Shown piece after piece: positions 34,586 through 43,673 of a stretch of DNA of 64,000 bases. The stretch spans positions 96,118 to 160,117 of the forward strand of contig JAFPVJ010000017.1 in NCBI GenBank assembly GCA_017400135.1, read 5' to 3'. The stretch comes from Bacteroidales bacterium. Its GTDB lineage: Bacteria > Bacteroidota > Bacteroidia > Bacteroidales > UBA932. The stretch's first letter is position 1. The number at the start of each line of letters is the position of its first letter. The translations under genes were made by a program, and so were the position numbers. A model generated the notes under the pieces. The model was not told where the DNA came from and made no database searches. It saw nothing but the letters and a program-made list of their open reading frames with translations.

Positions 34586-36037
34586 CTAATTAATTGATTG
34601 TGTCGGGCTTGTCTCCTTCCGGATGGATGCGATGGCAAGCCCGATCATCGTAATCGCGGCATTGATGAGCAGGAGCTCATAGCCGATTTCGAATCCGAAC
34701 CAGTGCGGGGCTCCCAGGCTCAGAACAAGGCAGAGCAGGGGAGAGGCGATGCAGATCCAGGGAATCCAGGCGTCGCGCGGTTTCAGGCGGGTGAACAATC
34801 CGAACACATACAGCCCGAGAAGGGGACCGTAGGTGTAGCTGGCCACGACATAGACGGCGTTGATGACGCTGCCGTTGCCGATGGCCCGGAAGGCGTAGAT
34901 CAGGCCTGCCATGACGATGCAGACGAGGGCGTGCGTGATGTGGCGGGTGCGGGTCAGTCCTTCTTCATTCTGTTTCCGGTCCGCCCCGAGGATGTCCACG
35001 GTGACGGAAGTGGTCAGGGCAGTGACGGCCGATCCGGCGCTGCTGAAGGCCGCGCAGACCAGGCCGATGACGAAGGCGATGCCGACGGCCGCCGGCAGGT
35101 AACGCAGTCCCGTCGCGGGGTTCTTTCCCGTCGCCAGAACGGGGAAGAGTTCGTCCGCCTTAAGGCCGCCCAGCAGCTGTCCGCCGCCGTCACAGAGTCC
35201 GACGCGGGCGCCATACAGATACAGTAATACGCCCAGCCAGAGGAAGAGCAGGTTGATCGGCACGAAGCTGAAACCGTAGCTTAAGACATTCTTTTGAGCG
35301 GATCGCAAGTTCTTGCAGGACAGGTTTTTCTGCATCATGTCCTGGTCCAGGCCCGTCATGGCGACGGTAGTGAAGGCGCCAGCGAGGAACTGTTTCCAGA
35401 AGAAGCGTTTGTCAGCCGGATTGTCAAAGAACCAGACGCGGGACATCGGACTGTCGCCGATGGCGGCGCAAAGGCCCTTGAAATCGAAGTCCAGGGCCCG
35501 GCAGACGAAGACGATGGCCAGGATGACCGCGCCGACCATGCACAGGGTCTGCAGCATGTCCACCCAGACGAGGGTCTTGACGCCGCCCCGGAAGGTATAG
35601 AGCCAGACGATGCCCATCGTCAGCAGGATGTTGACGAGGAAGGGGATGCCCAGGGGACCGAAAAGGATGACCTGCAGGACGATGGCCGTGAGATACATCC
35701 GCACGCCGCAGCCCAGGAATTTGGACAACAGGAAGAATCCGGCGCCGGTTGTCCGGCTGCGGGGGCCGAAACGACCGGACAGGTAGCCGTAGATGCTGAA
35801 GGAGTCCAGGCGATAGTACAGGGGCAGCAGGACGAAGGCGATGGTGATGTAGCCGGTGAAGAACCCGAGGACCATCTGCATGTAGGACATTTGCGTCGCC
35901 GCGACGTATCCCGGGACGGAGATAAAGGTCACGCCCGAGATGGAGGTGCCGATCATCGAGATGGCGACGACCGGCCAGGGTGACTTGCGGTCACCGGTGA
36001 AAAAAGCGCTGTTGCTCTCTTTTGGATGCTGTCCCAT
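34586..36037 (-). CDS. Sodium:solute symporter (SSS family)
   Basis: 483 aa inner-membrane transporter with about 13 hydrophobic segments. Family features include SMIGTSISGVTFISVPG in the first helices, RFGPRSRTTGAGFFLLSKF, and AAFSSAGSAVTALTTSVTVDI, the Na+-site helix region. Substrate cannot be told; sugars, organic acids and nucleobases are all taken by the family. It is divergent from recF with a full -7 box of its own and converges on the PorV-family gene with a seven-base gap. Confidence 0.88.
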   Translation of the reverse strand: MGQHPKESNSAFFTGDRKSPWPVVAISMIGTSISGVTFISVPGYVAATQMSYMQMVLGFFTGYITIAFVLLPLYYRLDSFSIYGYLSGRFGPRSRTTGAGFFLLSKFLGCGVRMYLTAIVLQVILFGPLGIPFLVNILLTMGIVWLYTFRGGVKTLVWVDMLQTLCMVGAVILAIVFVCRALDFDFKGLCAAIGDSPMSRVWFFDNPADKRFFWKQFLAGAFTTVAMTGLDQDMMQKNLSCKNLRSAQKNVLSYGFSFVPINLLFLWLGVLLYLYGARVGLCDGGGQLLGGLKADELFPVLATGKNPATGLRYLPAAVGIAFVIGLVCAAFSSAGSAVTALTTSVTVDILGADRKQNEEGLTRTRHITHALVCIVMAGLIYAFRAIGNGSVINAVYVVASYTYGPLLGLYVFGLFTRLKPRDAWIPWICIASPLLCLVLSLGAPHWFGFEIGYELLLINAAITMIGLAIASIRKETSPTQSIN

Positions 36038-36055
36038 ATTCTACGGATGCACGGA

Positions 36056-36063
36056 CAAAGATA
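36056..36063 (-). promoter_or_regulatory. Promoter -7 box of the sodium symporter gene
   Basis: Minus-strand TATCTTTG, full match, 18 bases before the ATG. It lies 13 bases from the opposing recF -7 box. Confidence 0.7.
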
Positions 36064-36076
36064 TCTAAAAAATTGC

Positions 36077-36084
36077 TATCTTTG
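36077..36084 (+). promoter_or_regulatory. Promoter -7 box of the recF operon
   Basis: TATCTTTG, full match, 22 bases before recF. Its -33 region must lie inside the opposing promoter. Confidence 0.7.
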
Positions 36085-36106
36085 AAATCGACCGATATCG
36101 CGTTTC

Positions 36107-37204
36107 ATGCCGACACTCGAGAAAATCGTCGTCCAGGACTACCGCAACATCGAACTCCAGGAGCTGGAGTTCTCGCCCAACGTGAACTGCATCTGGGGCA
36201 ACAACGGGGAAGGGAAGACCAACCTGCTGGACGCCATCTATTATCTGTCGATGACCAAGAGCGCGTTCTCGTCGGTGGACCGTTTCAACTTCCGCTACGG
36301 CTGCGATGCCTTTTCCATCGCCGGGATCTACCGGATGCCGACGGACGTGCAGTCCCGTTTCGCGATCCGGGTTACTTCGGGCGGCGAAAAGAAACTGCGC
36401 AGGGATGACAAGCCCTATCCCAAGATATCTGACCATATCGGCGTCCTGCCCGTGGTGATGGTTTCGCCTTCGGACACCTCGCTGGTCAGTGAATCCGGGG
36501 ACGAGCGCCGCCGTTTCGTCAATTCGGTGCTGTCTCAGCTCGACCGCGAGTATCTCAATTCGATGCAGCAGTACAACCGACTGCTCTCGATGCGGAACCA
36601 GCTGCTCAAGAACGGCATGGCGGACGAAGGACTCCTGGCGGTCTATGATGCCCGTCTTTCGGATCTCTCGCGTCCTCTGCACGCGCGCCGGAAAGAATTC
36701 GTCCGGGCCCTCATTCCTGCAGTCCAGGCCTATTACGAAAGGGTCTCGGGCGGACGGGAAACGGTTTCCATCCGCTACAGGTCAGACCTGGAAAAGGGAG
36801 ATCTGGCGGATTTGCTCGCCGCCGGACGGGAGAAGGACCGGATGCTGAAATACACGACGGCCGGCCTGCAGCGGGATGATTTCATCTTCGAGATGGACGG
36901 CTATCCCATCCGCAAATGCGGTTCCCAGGGGCAGCAGAAATCCTTCCTTGTCTCGCTCAAGTTCGCCCAGTATGAAATCATGAAGGAGCGTTACGGTTAT
37001 CCGCCCGTCCTGCTGCTGGACGACCTTTTCGACAAGCTGGACATGCAGCGGGTCTCCAATCTCCTGAAGATGGTGTCCGGCCATGATTTCGGACAAATCT
37101 TCCTGACTGACACGGACAAGGCGCGCATCCGGGGAATCGTCGACGAGATTACCTCCGACAGTGCCTATTTCGATACGGTGGCCGGCACGTTTAGCAGACA
37201 ATAG
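36107..37204 (+). CDS. recF: DNA replication/repair protein RecF
   Basis: 365 aa SMC-like ATPase that helps load RecA at gaps together with RecO and RecR. Walker A is GNNGEGKTN, the ABC signature is SQGQQKS, and Walker B is PVLLLDDLFDKLD. Length is normal. First gene of recF-DUF721-pdxB-DUF4301, with only four bases to the DUF721 gene. It is not next to dnaA/dnaN here. Confidence 0.96.
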   Translation: MPTLEKIVVQDYRNIELQELEFSPNVNCIWGNNGEGKTNLLDAIYYLSMTKSAFSSVDRFNFRYGCDAFSIAGIYRMPTDVQSRFAIRVTSGGEKKLRRDDKPYPKISDHIGVLPVVMVSPSDTSLVSESGDERRRFVNSVLSQLDREYLNSMQQYNRLLSMRNQLLKNGMADEGLLAVYDARLSDLSRPLHARRKEFVRALIPAVQAYYERVSGGRETVSIRYRSDLEKGDLADLLAAGREKDRMLKYTTAGLQRDDFIFEMDGYPIRKCGSQGQQKSFLVSLKFAQYEIMKERYGYPPVLLLDDLFDKLDMQRVSNLLKMVSGHDFGQIFLTDTDKARIRGIVDEITSDSAYFDTVAGTFSRQ

Positions 37205-37208
37205 GACT

Positions 37209-37547
37209 ATGCAGAGAAGACTGGGCGGCATCAACAGGAAGGACCCCGTGGCCATGGAGGAACTGGTACAGATGTTCATCAAGTCGATGAAACTCTCCGC
37301 CGGGCTCAACACGCGCCGTATCTTCGAGGCCTGGGACGCCGCCTCGGGCGCTTCCCGCTATACCCTCCGCCGTTTCTTCCGGGACGGTAAGTTGTACATT
37401 ACCTTGAATTCATCCATGGTCCGGAACCAGCTGGGCTTCCAGAAAGCGGCGCTGGTCGATCGCATCAACGCGATCCTCCGGGAAGATGAGCTGTTCCAGA
37501 AGGATGATCCCCAGGTCAAGTTTGTGGAAGAATTGATCCTGAAATGA
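37209..37547 (+). CDS. DUF721 (DciA-like) protein
   Basis: 112 aa protein of the DUF721 family; DciA, the best-known member, helps load the replicative helicase. Typical parts are EAWDAASGASRYTLRRFFRDGKL-like core (residues about 37-60) and LYITLNSSMVRNQLGFQKAAL. Position after recF fits a replication or repair role. ATG 37209 is used since it lies four bases after recF; the frame open from 37161 is overlap. It overlaps pdxB by four bases. Confidence 0.85.
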   Translation: MQRRLGGINRKDPVAMEELVQMFIKSMKLSAGLNTRRIFEAWDAASGASRYTLRRFFRDGKLYITLNSSMVRNQLGFQKAALVDRINAILREDELFQKDDPQVKFVEELILK

Positions 37548-38578
37548 AATTTGTCGTAGATAAGACCATCCCTTTCATCGAGAACCTCTTCGAACCCTAC
37601 GCCGAGGTCGTGTACGTCGAAGGCAAGGATATATCTTCGGATGATGTCCGGGACGCCGACGGGCTCGTGATTCGCACGCGTACGAAGTGCAATGCAGACT
37701 TGCTGGACGGATCTTCCGTCCGGATGATTTCCACGGCCAGCATCGGTTCCGACCACATCGACCACGAGTATTGCCTGGAGCACGGCATCCATTTCGCGAC
37801 GGCGTCGGGCTGCAATGCGGTCGGCGTGATGAATTATGTGTTCGCCGCCCTGTACGGCATAGCCGCCCGTAAATCCATCGACCTGGAAGGCAAGACGCTG
37901 GGTATCGTGGGCGTAGGTAACACGGGTTCCCGTGTCGCCGCGATGGCCCGTCACATCGGTTTGAAGACCCTTTTGTGCGACCCGCCCCGCGCCGCGGCCG
38001 AAGGCCCCGACCCTTTCTGCTCCCTGGAGCGGCTCCTGAACGAGGCTGACGTGGTGACCTTGCATGTCCCCTTGTCTGACCAGACCCGCAAGATGGCCGA
38101 TGATGCTTTCTTCCAGGCGATGAAGCCGGGAGCCCTGTTCATCAATACGGCGCGTGGGGAAGTGGTGGACGAGGCAGCTTTGAAGCGGGGCATTCCCCGT
38201 CTCGGGGCGGTCATCATCGATACCTGGAACAACGAGCCGTACGTGGACCTGGACCTGGTGGAGAAAGTGGATATCGCAACGCCGCACATCGCCGGTTATT
38301 CCTATCAGGGCAAGCAGAACGGTACGGCGCTGGCGGTGCGTGCCATCGCCCGCTTCTTCGGGATCGAGCCATTGTACGAGTTCTATCCCGAGACGCCGAT
38401 TGCGGAACTGGAGGCGATCAAGCTGAACCTGAAGGGCAAGCCGCAGGGCGAGATCGCATCCGTCCTGTCGTACAACTATCCTATCTTCACGGATGACTTC
38501 ATGTTCCGGATGAACCCGGCGGGTTTCGAGAACCTCCGTCTCAATTACAGCTATCGCCGGGAGTTTTATGTTGAATAA
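37544..38578 (+). CDS. pdxB: Erythronate-4-phosphate dehydrogenase
   Basis: 344 aa D-2-hydroxyacid dehydrogenase of the PdxB type, second step of the DXP-independent pathway to pyridoxal phosphate. NAD motif GIVGVGNTGS; VTLHVPLSDQTRKM; catalytic-region INTARGEVVDE; substrate-side His in ATPHIAGYSYQGK. The C-terminal dimerisation extension typical of PdxB (about 90 residues after the His motif) is present. ATGA overlap with DUF721. PLP made by this route would serve Kbl, GcvP and the PatB-like lyase in this window. Confidence 0.92.
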   Translation: MKFVVDKTIPFIENLFEPYAEVVYVEGKDISSDDVRDADGLVIRTRTKCNADLLDGSSVRMISTASIGSDHIDHEYCLEHGIHFATASGCNAVGVMNYVFAALYGIAARKSIDLEGKTLGIVGVGNTGSRVAAMARHIGLKTLLCDPPRAAAEGPDPFCSLERLLNEADVVTLHVPLSDQTRKMADDAFFQAMKPGALFINTARGEVVDEAALKRGIPRLGAVIIDTWNNEPYVDLDLVEKVDIATPHIAGYSYQGKQNGTALAVRAIARFFGIEPLYEFYPETPIAELEAIKLNLKGKPQGEIASVLSYNYPIFTDDFMFRMNPAGFENLRLNYSYRREFYVE

Positions 38579-38595
38579 CCAAGCATTTGAAAAAT

Positions 38596-40131
38596 ATGAA
38601 TAAAGTCGAATCTCAGGTCGAACGTTTCAAGAAAGGATTTCCCTGGCTGAACATACTCGCCCCGGCGACTCCGGAGCGGGGGATTCGCCAGCTTACTGAA
38701 CAGGAAGCAGAGGCTGCGGTGGCCTACGAGCCCGCTTTTCCTGTACGCGGTCGTTGCAAGTTCGTCCCGGCTTCCGGGGCTGCCTCCCGGATGTTCAAGG
38801 ATATCTTTGCCGGACTGGATATTTTGAAAAAGGGCGAAGATGTGGATCCTCAGTCCGCCGTGGCGAAACTGGCTGCCTCGATCGACCGTTTCGCGTTCTG
38901 GTCGAAGGAGCTGTTCGGTCCGGAGATCGTGGATTCCCAGGCTTTCCGCCGTTCCGTGGCGGAGAAGGTGCTGACCGACGCGGGCCTGGGTTACGGCGCC
39001 AAGCCGAAGGGCGTCATCCGCTTCCACCGCTATGCGGACGGGGAGTGCCGGACGGCCTTTGCCGAACATCTGGTCGAAGGACAGGCGTACATGCGCAACG
39101 AGGACGGCAGCGTCAACCTGACGGTCACCATTTCTCCGGAGCACCGTTCCCTGTTCGAGGCGGTTCTCACTGAGGTGAAAGCGGCCTACGAAACGAAATA
39201 CGGCGTGCGCTACAACGTTCGCTTCACCTTCCAGGATCCCGAGACCGACACGGTGGCGGTGGATTTGGACAACAAGCCTTTCCTGAAGGACGACGGTTCG
39301 ATGCTGTTCCGTCCGGCGGGCCACGGCGCCCTGATCCATAACCTGGATGCCGTGAATGAGGAGCTGATTTCGATCAAGAACATCGACAACGTGTCCAATG
39401 ACCGTTTCCTTCCGCTGAACGCCCGCTGGAAGAAGGCCCTGATGGGCAAGTGCCTGGAACTCAGAGACAAGATCTATATGTATCTGACGGAGTTGGACAT
39501 GGTGACGATGGAGGGCATTCGCGGGTTCGAGCCGTTCGTCATCGTGCCGGCCCACAACGGCTTGCAGGAGGATCGCTTCGGCACTCCTGAGGTACAGTCG
39601 CTCTGCCAGGAGATTGAGGAATTCCTGTCCCGCGAGCTGTGCATCGACCTGCCGCTGGCGAAGGACTGTCGCTCGCGGGTCGAGGCGATCCGGGAGAAAC
39701 TCAACCGCCCGATCCGGGTCTGTGGGATGGTGCGCAATGAGGGACAGCCGGGCGGCGGTCCGTTCCTGATCAAGGAAGAAGACGGCTCCACGTCGCTGCA
39801 GATCCTGGAGAGCGTGCAGATCAATCCGGACGATCCCGCTGCGGTGGCGGCCTTGCAGGCGGCGACGCATTTCAATCCGGTGGACATCGTGTGCTGCACC
39901 TACGACTATCAGGGCGAAAAGTTCCGCTTGACGGATTTCGTGGATGAGGAGACCGGTTTCATCAGCCGCAAGAGCTGGCAGGGGCGTGAACTCAAAGCGT
40001 TGGAGCTGCCGGGGCTTTGGAACGGCGCGATGAGCGGATGGAACACGCTGTTCGTCGAGGTTCCGGCGGAGACGTTCAGTCCCGTGAAGGTCGTCCTGGA
40101 TCTGCTGAAAGCCCCGCACCAGCCAGCTTAA
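38596..40131 (+). CDS. DUF4301 family protein
   Basis: 511 aa protein of a Bacteroidota family with no assigned function. The family start KFVPASGAASRMFKDIF is clear; also HGALIHNLDA and FNPVDIVCCTYDYQGEKF. It contains an N-terminal helix pair and no signal peptide or membrane segment, so it is cytosolic. The GASGAASRMFK-type loop could bind phosphate as in nucleotidyltransferases, but that is speculation. Start: TTG 38587 is in frame; ATG 38596 is preferred. Last gene of the recF operon; the palindromic repeat 40138-40223 follows. Confidence 0.8.
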   Translation: MNKVESQVERFKKGFPWLNILAPATPERGIRQLTEQEAEAAVAYEPAFPVRGRCKFVPASGAASRMFKDIFAGLDILKKGEDVDPQSAVAKLAASIDRFAFWSKELFGPEIVDSQAFRRSVAEKVLTDAGLGYGAKPKGVIRFHRYADGECRTAFAEHLVEGQAYMRNEDGSVNLTVTISPEHRSLFEAVLTEVKAAYETKYGVRYNVRFTFQDPETDTVAVDLDNKPFLKDDGSMLFRPAGHGALIHNLDAVNEELISIKNIDNVSNDRFLPLNARWKKALMGKCLELRDKIYMYLTELDMVTMEGIRGFEPFVIVPAHNGLQEDRFGTPEVQSLCQEIEEFLSRELCIDLPLAKDCRSRVEAIREKLNRPIRVCGMVRNEGQPGGGPFLIKEEDGSTSLQILESVQINPDDPAAVAALQAATHFNPVDIVCCTYDYQGEKFRLTDFVDEETGFISRKSWQGRELKALELPGLWNGAMSGWNTLFVEVPAETFSPVKVVLDLLKAPHQPA

Positions 40132-40137
40132 TCGTGT

Positions 40138-40223
40138 GCCGACGGGCAAGCTCCGATATCGGCTACGTCCATCCTCGCTTCGCTGCGGCTGAGTAACGCC
40201 GACATCGGACTTGTCCCGTCGAC
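40138..40223. repeat. 86-base imperfect palindrome between convergent genes
   Basis: Arms 40138-40163 and 40198-40223 are inverted copies of each other with two substitutions and a one-base shift; the loop is 34 bases. It begins GCCGACGGG, as does the palindrome at 58689, and has exactly the same span. There is no T run, so it is not a standard terminator, though it lies between convergent genes and may end transcription both ways. Confidence 0.75.
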
Positions 40224-40232
40224 TGAGAGCGT

Positions 40233-41327
40233 TTATCGCAGTCCGTAGCGGCGCAGGATGCGGCGGATGGGCTTTTCGATGCTGCGGGCCCAGAGATAGT
40301 ATCCGTAATCGTCCGGATGAGTGCCGTCCACGGTCCATTCGTGCGAGCCGTCCGAGGCGGAAGGCTGGATGTAATAGACGTCCGGATAGCGCTGTACGGC
40401 GATGCGCATCACGCTGTCGGCGACAGCCATTTTATCCAGGTTTCGTGCGCGGGTGGCGGTGTCGAAGCTGCCGTGTTCCCGTATGATGGTTTGTTGGAAA
40501 ATGATTGGGACTCCGGGGTGTGCGGCGCGTACTTTTTCCAAGAAGGGGAAGAATCGCTCCCTTATCTCGTCGGCCGTGGGGTTGGAGAACTGGTCGAAGA
40601 CGAAGGCGTCCGCGTCCACGGCGGCCATGATGTCTGCGAAATGCGGCTGGAGTTTGCCGTTGCCCCCGCAGCCCAGCGGCAGTACGTGGAGGCCCGTGTG
40701 GCGCTCGAACTGCACCGGGTAGCTCATGCCCGGGCGGGTGGTGCAACCCCCGTGGGTGTAGCTGGAGCCGCAGAAGACGATGCGGTGCCGGAAGGGATTC
40801 TCCAAGGCTTCCGCCAGACATCCGGGGGCGAATCCCAGTTCCAGGCTGTGCAGCTCGGTGTGGATGGGAAGATACAGCAGGCACTCGTGCAGGGTGCCGT
40901 CCATATTCTCTATCAGCATTCCCTGCTCTTTATCCCCGTTCTTGAAGCACTGGTTCCGGGCCCAGACCCATTTCCCGTCCCGCTTGATGTAGAGGTCGAA
41001 ACCTGCGGAGGCCATCAGGGTCGTGGTCGCACCCCAGTAGGAAGGACGGCGGGTGAAGCGAAGGGCGATGAAAGGGGAGTCGGTCCGGAACGCCACGGCA
41101 AGGCCGGCGCCGCAGCGCACCTGGTTGCTCTCGGTGGGTGTGAAACCCTTGAAACGGGCGGTATCGACGCGCCAGTAGGGGTTGGACGTATCCATCAGTT
41201 TGCCGACGAGGGTCAGCTCCGATGCTTCGATATAGCGGGGTTCTGCCGCCTCCTGCGCAGCGCCGATTCCGGCGGAAAACAGGGCCGCTGCAAAGAGAAT
41301 CAAAAGGGTTTTCCACTTCGTGCTCAT
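40233..41327 (-). CDS. Secreted SGNH/GDSL hydrolase with GxDLY domain
   Basis: 364 aa exported esterase-like protein. Signal peptide MSTKWKTLLILFAAALFSAG; an N-terminal beta-sandwich (about 30-185) with the GxDLY motif (AGFDLYIKRDG) and then the SGNH domain (about 190-364). The nucleophile block is CGSSYTHGG and the Asp-His pair is in DGTHPDDYG; the Gly block is LGCGGNGK. The family includes carbohydrate esterases and acetylhydrolases. ATG 41327 gives the signal peptide; the frame open to 41420 crosses the promoter. Periplasmic or surface location inferred. Confidence 0.88.
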   Translation of the reverse strand: MSTKWKTLLILFAAALFSAGIGAAQEAAEPRYIEASELTLVGKLMDTSNPYWRVDTARFKGFTPTESNQVRCGAGLAVAFRTDSPFIALRFTRRPSYWGATTTLMASAGFDLYIKRDGKWVWARNQCFKNGDKEQGMLIENMDGTLHECLLYLPIHTELHSLELGFAPGCLAEALENPFRHRIVFCGSSYTHGGCTTRPGMSYPVQFERHTGLHVLPLGCGGNGKLQPHFADIMAAVDADAFVFDQFSNPTADEIRERFFPFLEKVRAAHPGVPIIFQQTIIREHGSFDTATRARNLDKMAVADSVMRIAVQRYPDVYYIQPSASDGSHEWTVDGTHPDDYGYYLWARSIEKPIRRILRRYGLR

Positions 41328-41332
41328 AGCTG

Positions 41333-41340
41333 CAAAAATA
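41333..41340 (-). promoter_or_regulatory. Promoter -7 box of SGNH hydrolase gene
   Basis: Minus-strand TATTTTTG, full match, ending five bases before ATG 41327; a very short leader is implied. Confidence 0.6.
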
Positions 41341-41354
41341 AAAAGTTTTTTCTG

Positions 41355-41362
41355 TAAATTTG
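41355..41362 (+). promoter_or_regulatory. Promoter -7 box of the MATE operon
   Basis: TAAATTTG, full match, 23 bases before ATG 41386 and divergent from the SGNH promoter. Confidence 0.6.
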
Positions 41363-41385
41363 TTTGTTTCGGAAGGGAAAAGGCC

Positions 41386-42816
41386 ATGGCGCAGACGAAG
41401 GACGTGCTTCTCGGTTTCATCCGGCAGGGAAATCACCTGTCGACGGGGCAGCGTGTCCGTCTCACCCTCCTGCTTTGCGCTCCGGCGATCCTGGCCCAAC
41501 TGGCTTCGGTGCTGCTTCAGTTCATCGATGCGTCGATGGTCGGTAGTCTGGGCGCCGGACCTTCCGCATCCATCGGCCTGGTCTCGACGAGCACTTGGCT
41601 TTGCGGCGGTTTCTGCATGGCCATCGCCCAGGGCTTCTCCGTCCAGGTAGCGCACCGGATCGGTTCCGGGGATTTCGCCCGGGCTCGCCTGATCCTCCGC
41701 CAGGGCTTGCTGGTGGTGACCTTGTTTTCCCTGCTGCTTTCGCTGGTCGCTCTCGGGGTGGCGGGACCCTTGCCCCGCTGGCTGGGCGGCGAAGAAGCCA
41801 TCCGGGCCGATGCGTCCGCCTATTTCCGCATTTATGCGGCTTTCCTTCCGATGATGCAGCTGGGCTTCTTTGCCAGCACGATGCTGATGTGCAGCGGGGA
41901 GATGAAGGTCCCCAGCCTGCTCAACATCCTGATGTGCGCCCTGGACGTGGTCTTCAACTTCCTGCTGATCTTCCCGACGCGCGAACTGTCCCTGCTGGGG
42001 CTGCGTTTCACCATGCCCGGGGCGGGAATGGGCGTACGAGGCGCCGCGCTGGGCACGGGCATCGCCGAAGCGGTCACCGCCTGCCTGCTGCTGTATTTCC
42101 TGCTGGTGCGCAACAAGGATTTGGCCATTGCCAGGGAGGCGGGCTCTTTCCGCCCGACCCGCGTGATCCTTGGCAAGGCCTTCGACATCACCGGGCCGAT
42201 GTGGCTGCAGAACATCGTGATGCGCGGTGCGCACGTGGTCAGTACGCTGATCGTGGCACCGCTCGGGGCCGTCGCGATCGCTGCCAATTCCTTCGCCATC
42301 ATCGCGGAAAGTTTCTGCTACATGCCCGGCTATGGTATGGGGGACGCGGCGACGACCCTGGTGGGCCAGAGCCTGGGTGCGGGCCGCAAGAACTTGGCGA
42401 AAAGTTTCTCGCGCATCACCCTGGGACTCGGTGTAGGGATGATGGTCAGCCTGGCGGTCGTGATGTATTTCCTGGCCACCAGGATCATGGGCCTGTTGAG
42501 CGTGGATCCGGACGTGGTCGCGCTGGGCGCCCGTTGCCTGCGCCTGGAGGCCTTTGCGGAAGCGGGCTATGCCGCTTCGATCGTGGCATACGGAGCCTGC
42601 GTGGGTGCCGGTGACACCAAGGTGCCGATGGTGCTGAACCTGGTCTGCATGTGGGCGGTCCGCATCGGCCTGGCGCTGGTGCTGACGCCGCGCTACGGGC
42701 TGATGGGCTATTGGATCGCGATGTTCGTGGATCTCAACCTGCGCGGCCTCCTCTTCGTCATCCGGACGCGCGGAGAGAAATGGTTGAAAACGAAATTGAC
42801 AACGCAAGAGATATGA
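41386..42816 (+). CDS. MATE-family efflux transporter
   Basis: 476 aa inner-membrane exporter with about 12 hydrophobic segments in two similar halves. N-terminal FIDASMVGSLGAGPSASIGL is the typical first-half motif, and PMWLQNIVMRGAHVVSTLIV begins the second half. MATE proteins export drugs, metabolites or cell-wall-related compounds by Na+ or H+ antiport. Start ATG 41386 rather than 41320, which lies before the promoter. It overlaps the DUF3737 gene by four bases (ATGA). Confidence 0.93.
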   Translation: MAQTKDVLLGFIRQGNHLSTGQRVRLTLLLCAPAILAQLASVLLQFIDASMVGSLGAGPSASIGLVSTSTWLCGGFCMAIAQGFSVQVAHRIGSGDFARARLILRQGLLVVTLFSLLLSLVALGVAGPLPRWLGGEEAIRADASAYFRIYAAFLPMMQLGFFASTMLMCSGEMKVPSLLNILMCALDVVFNFLLIFPTRELSLLGLRFTMPGAGMGVRGAALGTGIAEAVTACLLLYFLLVRNKDLAIAREAGSFRPTRVILGKAFDITGPMWLQNIVMRGAHVVSTLIVAPLGAVAIAANSFAIIAESFCYMPGYGMGDAATTLVGQSLGAGRKNLAKSFSRITLGLGVGMMVSLAVVMYFLATRIMGLLSVDPDVVALGARCLRLEAFAEAGYAASIVAYGACVGAGDTKVPMVLNLVCMWAVRIGLALVLTPRYGLMGYWIAMFVDLNLRGLLFVIRTRGEKWLKTKLTTQEI

Positions 42817-43667
42817 AAGTAATTCGAAATCAGGAATACGGCGGCGAGAGGCCGCTGTACTGTGAAAGGGATCTCCGGCTGGAAGATGTCGTCATCCACG
42901 AGGGCGAATCCGCTCTGAAGGAGACGGCGAACATAGAGGCCATTCGCTGCCGCTTCGAGGGAAAATACCCCCTCTGGTGCTGCGACGGTTTCACGGTTCG
43001 GGACAGTTTCTTTACGGTCGGTGCCCGCGCTGGCATCTGGTATTCCCGTGACATGCTGATGGAAGACTGCATCATCGATGCGCCCAAGACTTTCCGCGAG
43101 GCGGAGCGCCTGACCTTGCGCCGGGTGCTGATCGATGCGGCATCGGAAACCTTCTGGCATTGCCGCGGCGGATTGCTGGAGGATGTGCGCGCCCTGCGGG
43201 CGGATTACATCTTCATGCAAAGCAGCGGGCTCGAGATCAGGAACTTGAAACTGCAGGGCAACTATTCCTTCCAATGGGCGCGAGACGTGGTGATCCGGGA
43301 CTCGGACCTGGATACCAAGGACGCTTTCTGGGAGTGCGACAACGTGACGGTGTACGATTCTCGCATCGACGGAGAGTTCCTCGGCTGGCATTCGCGGAAC
43401 CTGCATCTGGTGCGCTGCCACATCGGCGGCAGCCAACCGCTCTGTTATGCGACGGGACTGGTCTTGGAGGACTGTACCTTCGATCCGTCTGCCGACCTGG
43501 CTTTCGAATACTCCGACGTACAGGCGACTGTCCGCGGGGCCGTCACTTCGATTAAGAACCCGCGCTCCGGCTTCATCAAGGTCGGCAGCGTCGGCGAACT
43601 GATCTGGGACGAGAACTGCAAGGCGCCGGCTTCCTGCCGCGTTGAAACGGGTTATCAAAAAGCATGA
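42813..43667 (+). CDS. DUF3737 beta-helix protein
   Basis: 284 aa protein of the DUF3737 family, no known function. It consists of short repeated strands, each about 20 residues with a Cys, Asp or aromatic at the turn (MLMEDCIIDAPKTFREAERL; NVTVYDSRIDGEFLGWHSRN), which reads as a right-handed parallel beta-helix. No signal peptide. ATGA overlap with the MATE gene and six bases before the C-S lyase gene, so it is in the middle of a coupled operon. Confidence 0.85.
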   Translation: MKVIRNQEYGGERPLYCERDLRLEDVVIHEGESALKETANIEAIRCRFEGKYPLWCCDGFTVRDSFFTVGARAGIWYSRDMLMEDCIIDAPKTFREAERLTLRRVLIDAASETFWHCRGGLLEDVRALRADYIFMQSSGLEIRNLKLQGNYSFQWARDVVIRDSDLDTKDAFWECDNVTVYDSRIDGEFLGWHSRNLHLVRCHIGGSQPLCYATGLVLEDCTFDPSADLAFEYSDVQATVRGAVTSIKNPRSGFIKVGSVGELIWDENCKAPASCRVETGYQKA

Positions 43668-43673
43668 CATACG

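Noticed and set aside
40138-40223. Palindrome as an integron attC site
   Set aside because: No attC core triplets in the expected places, no integrase and no cassette-like genes.
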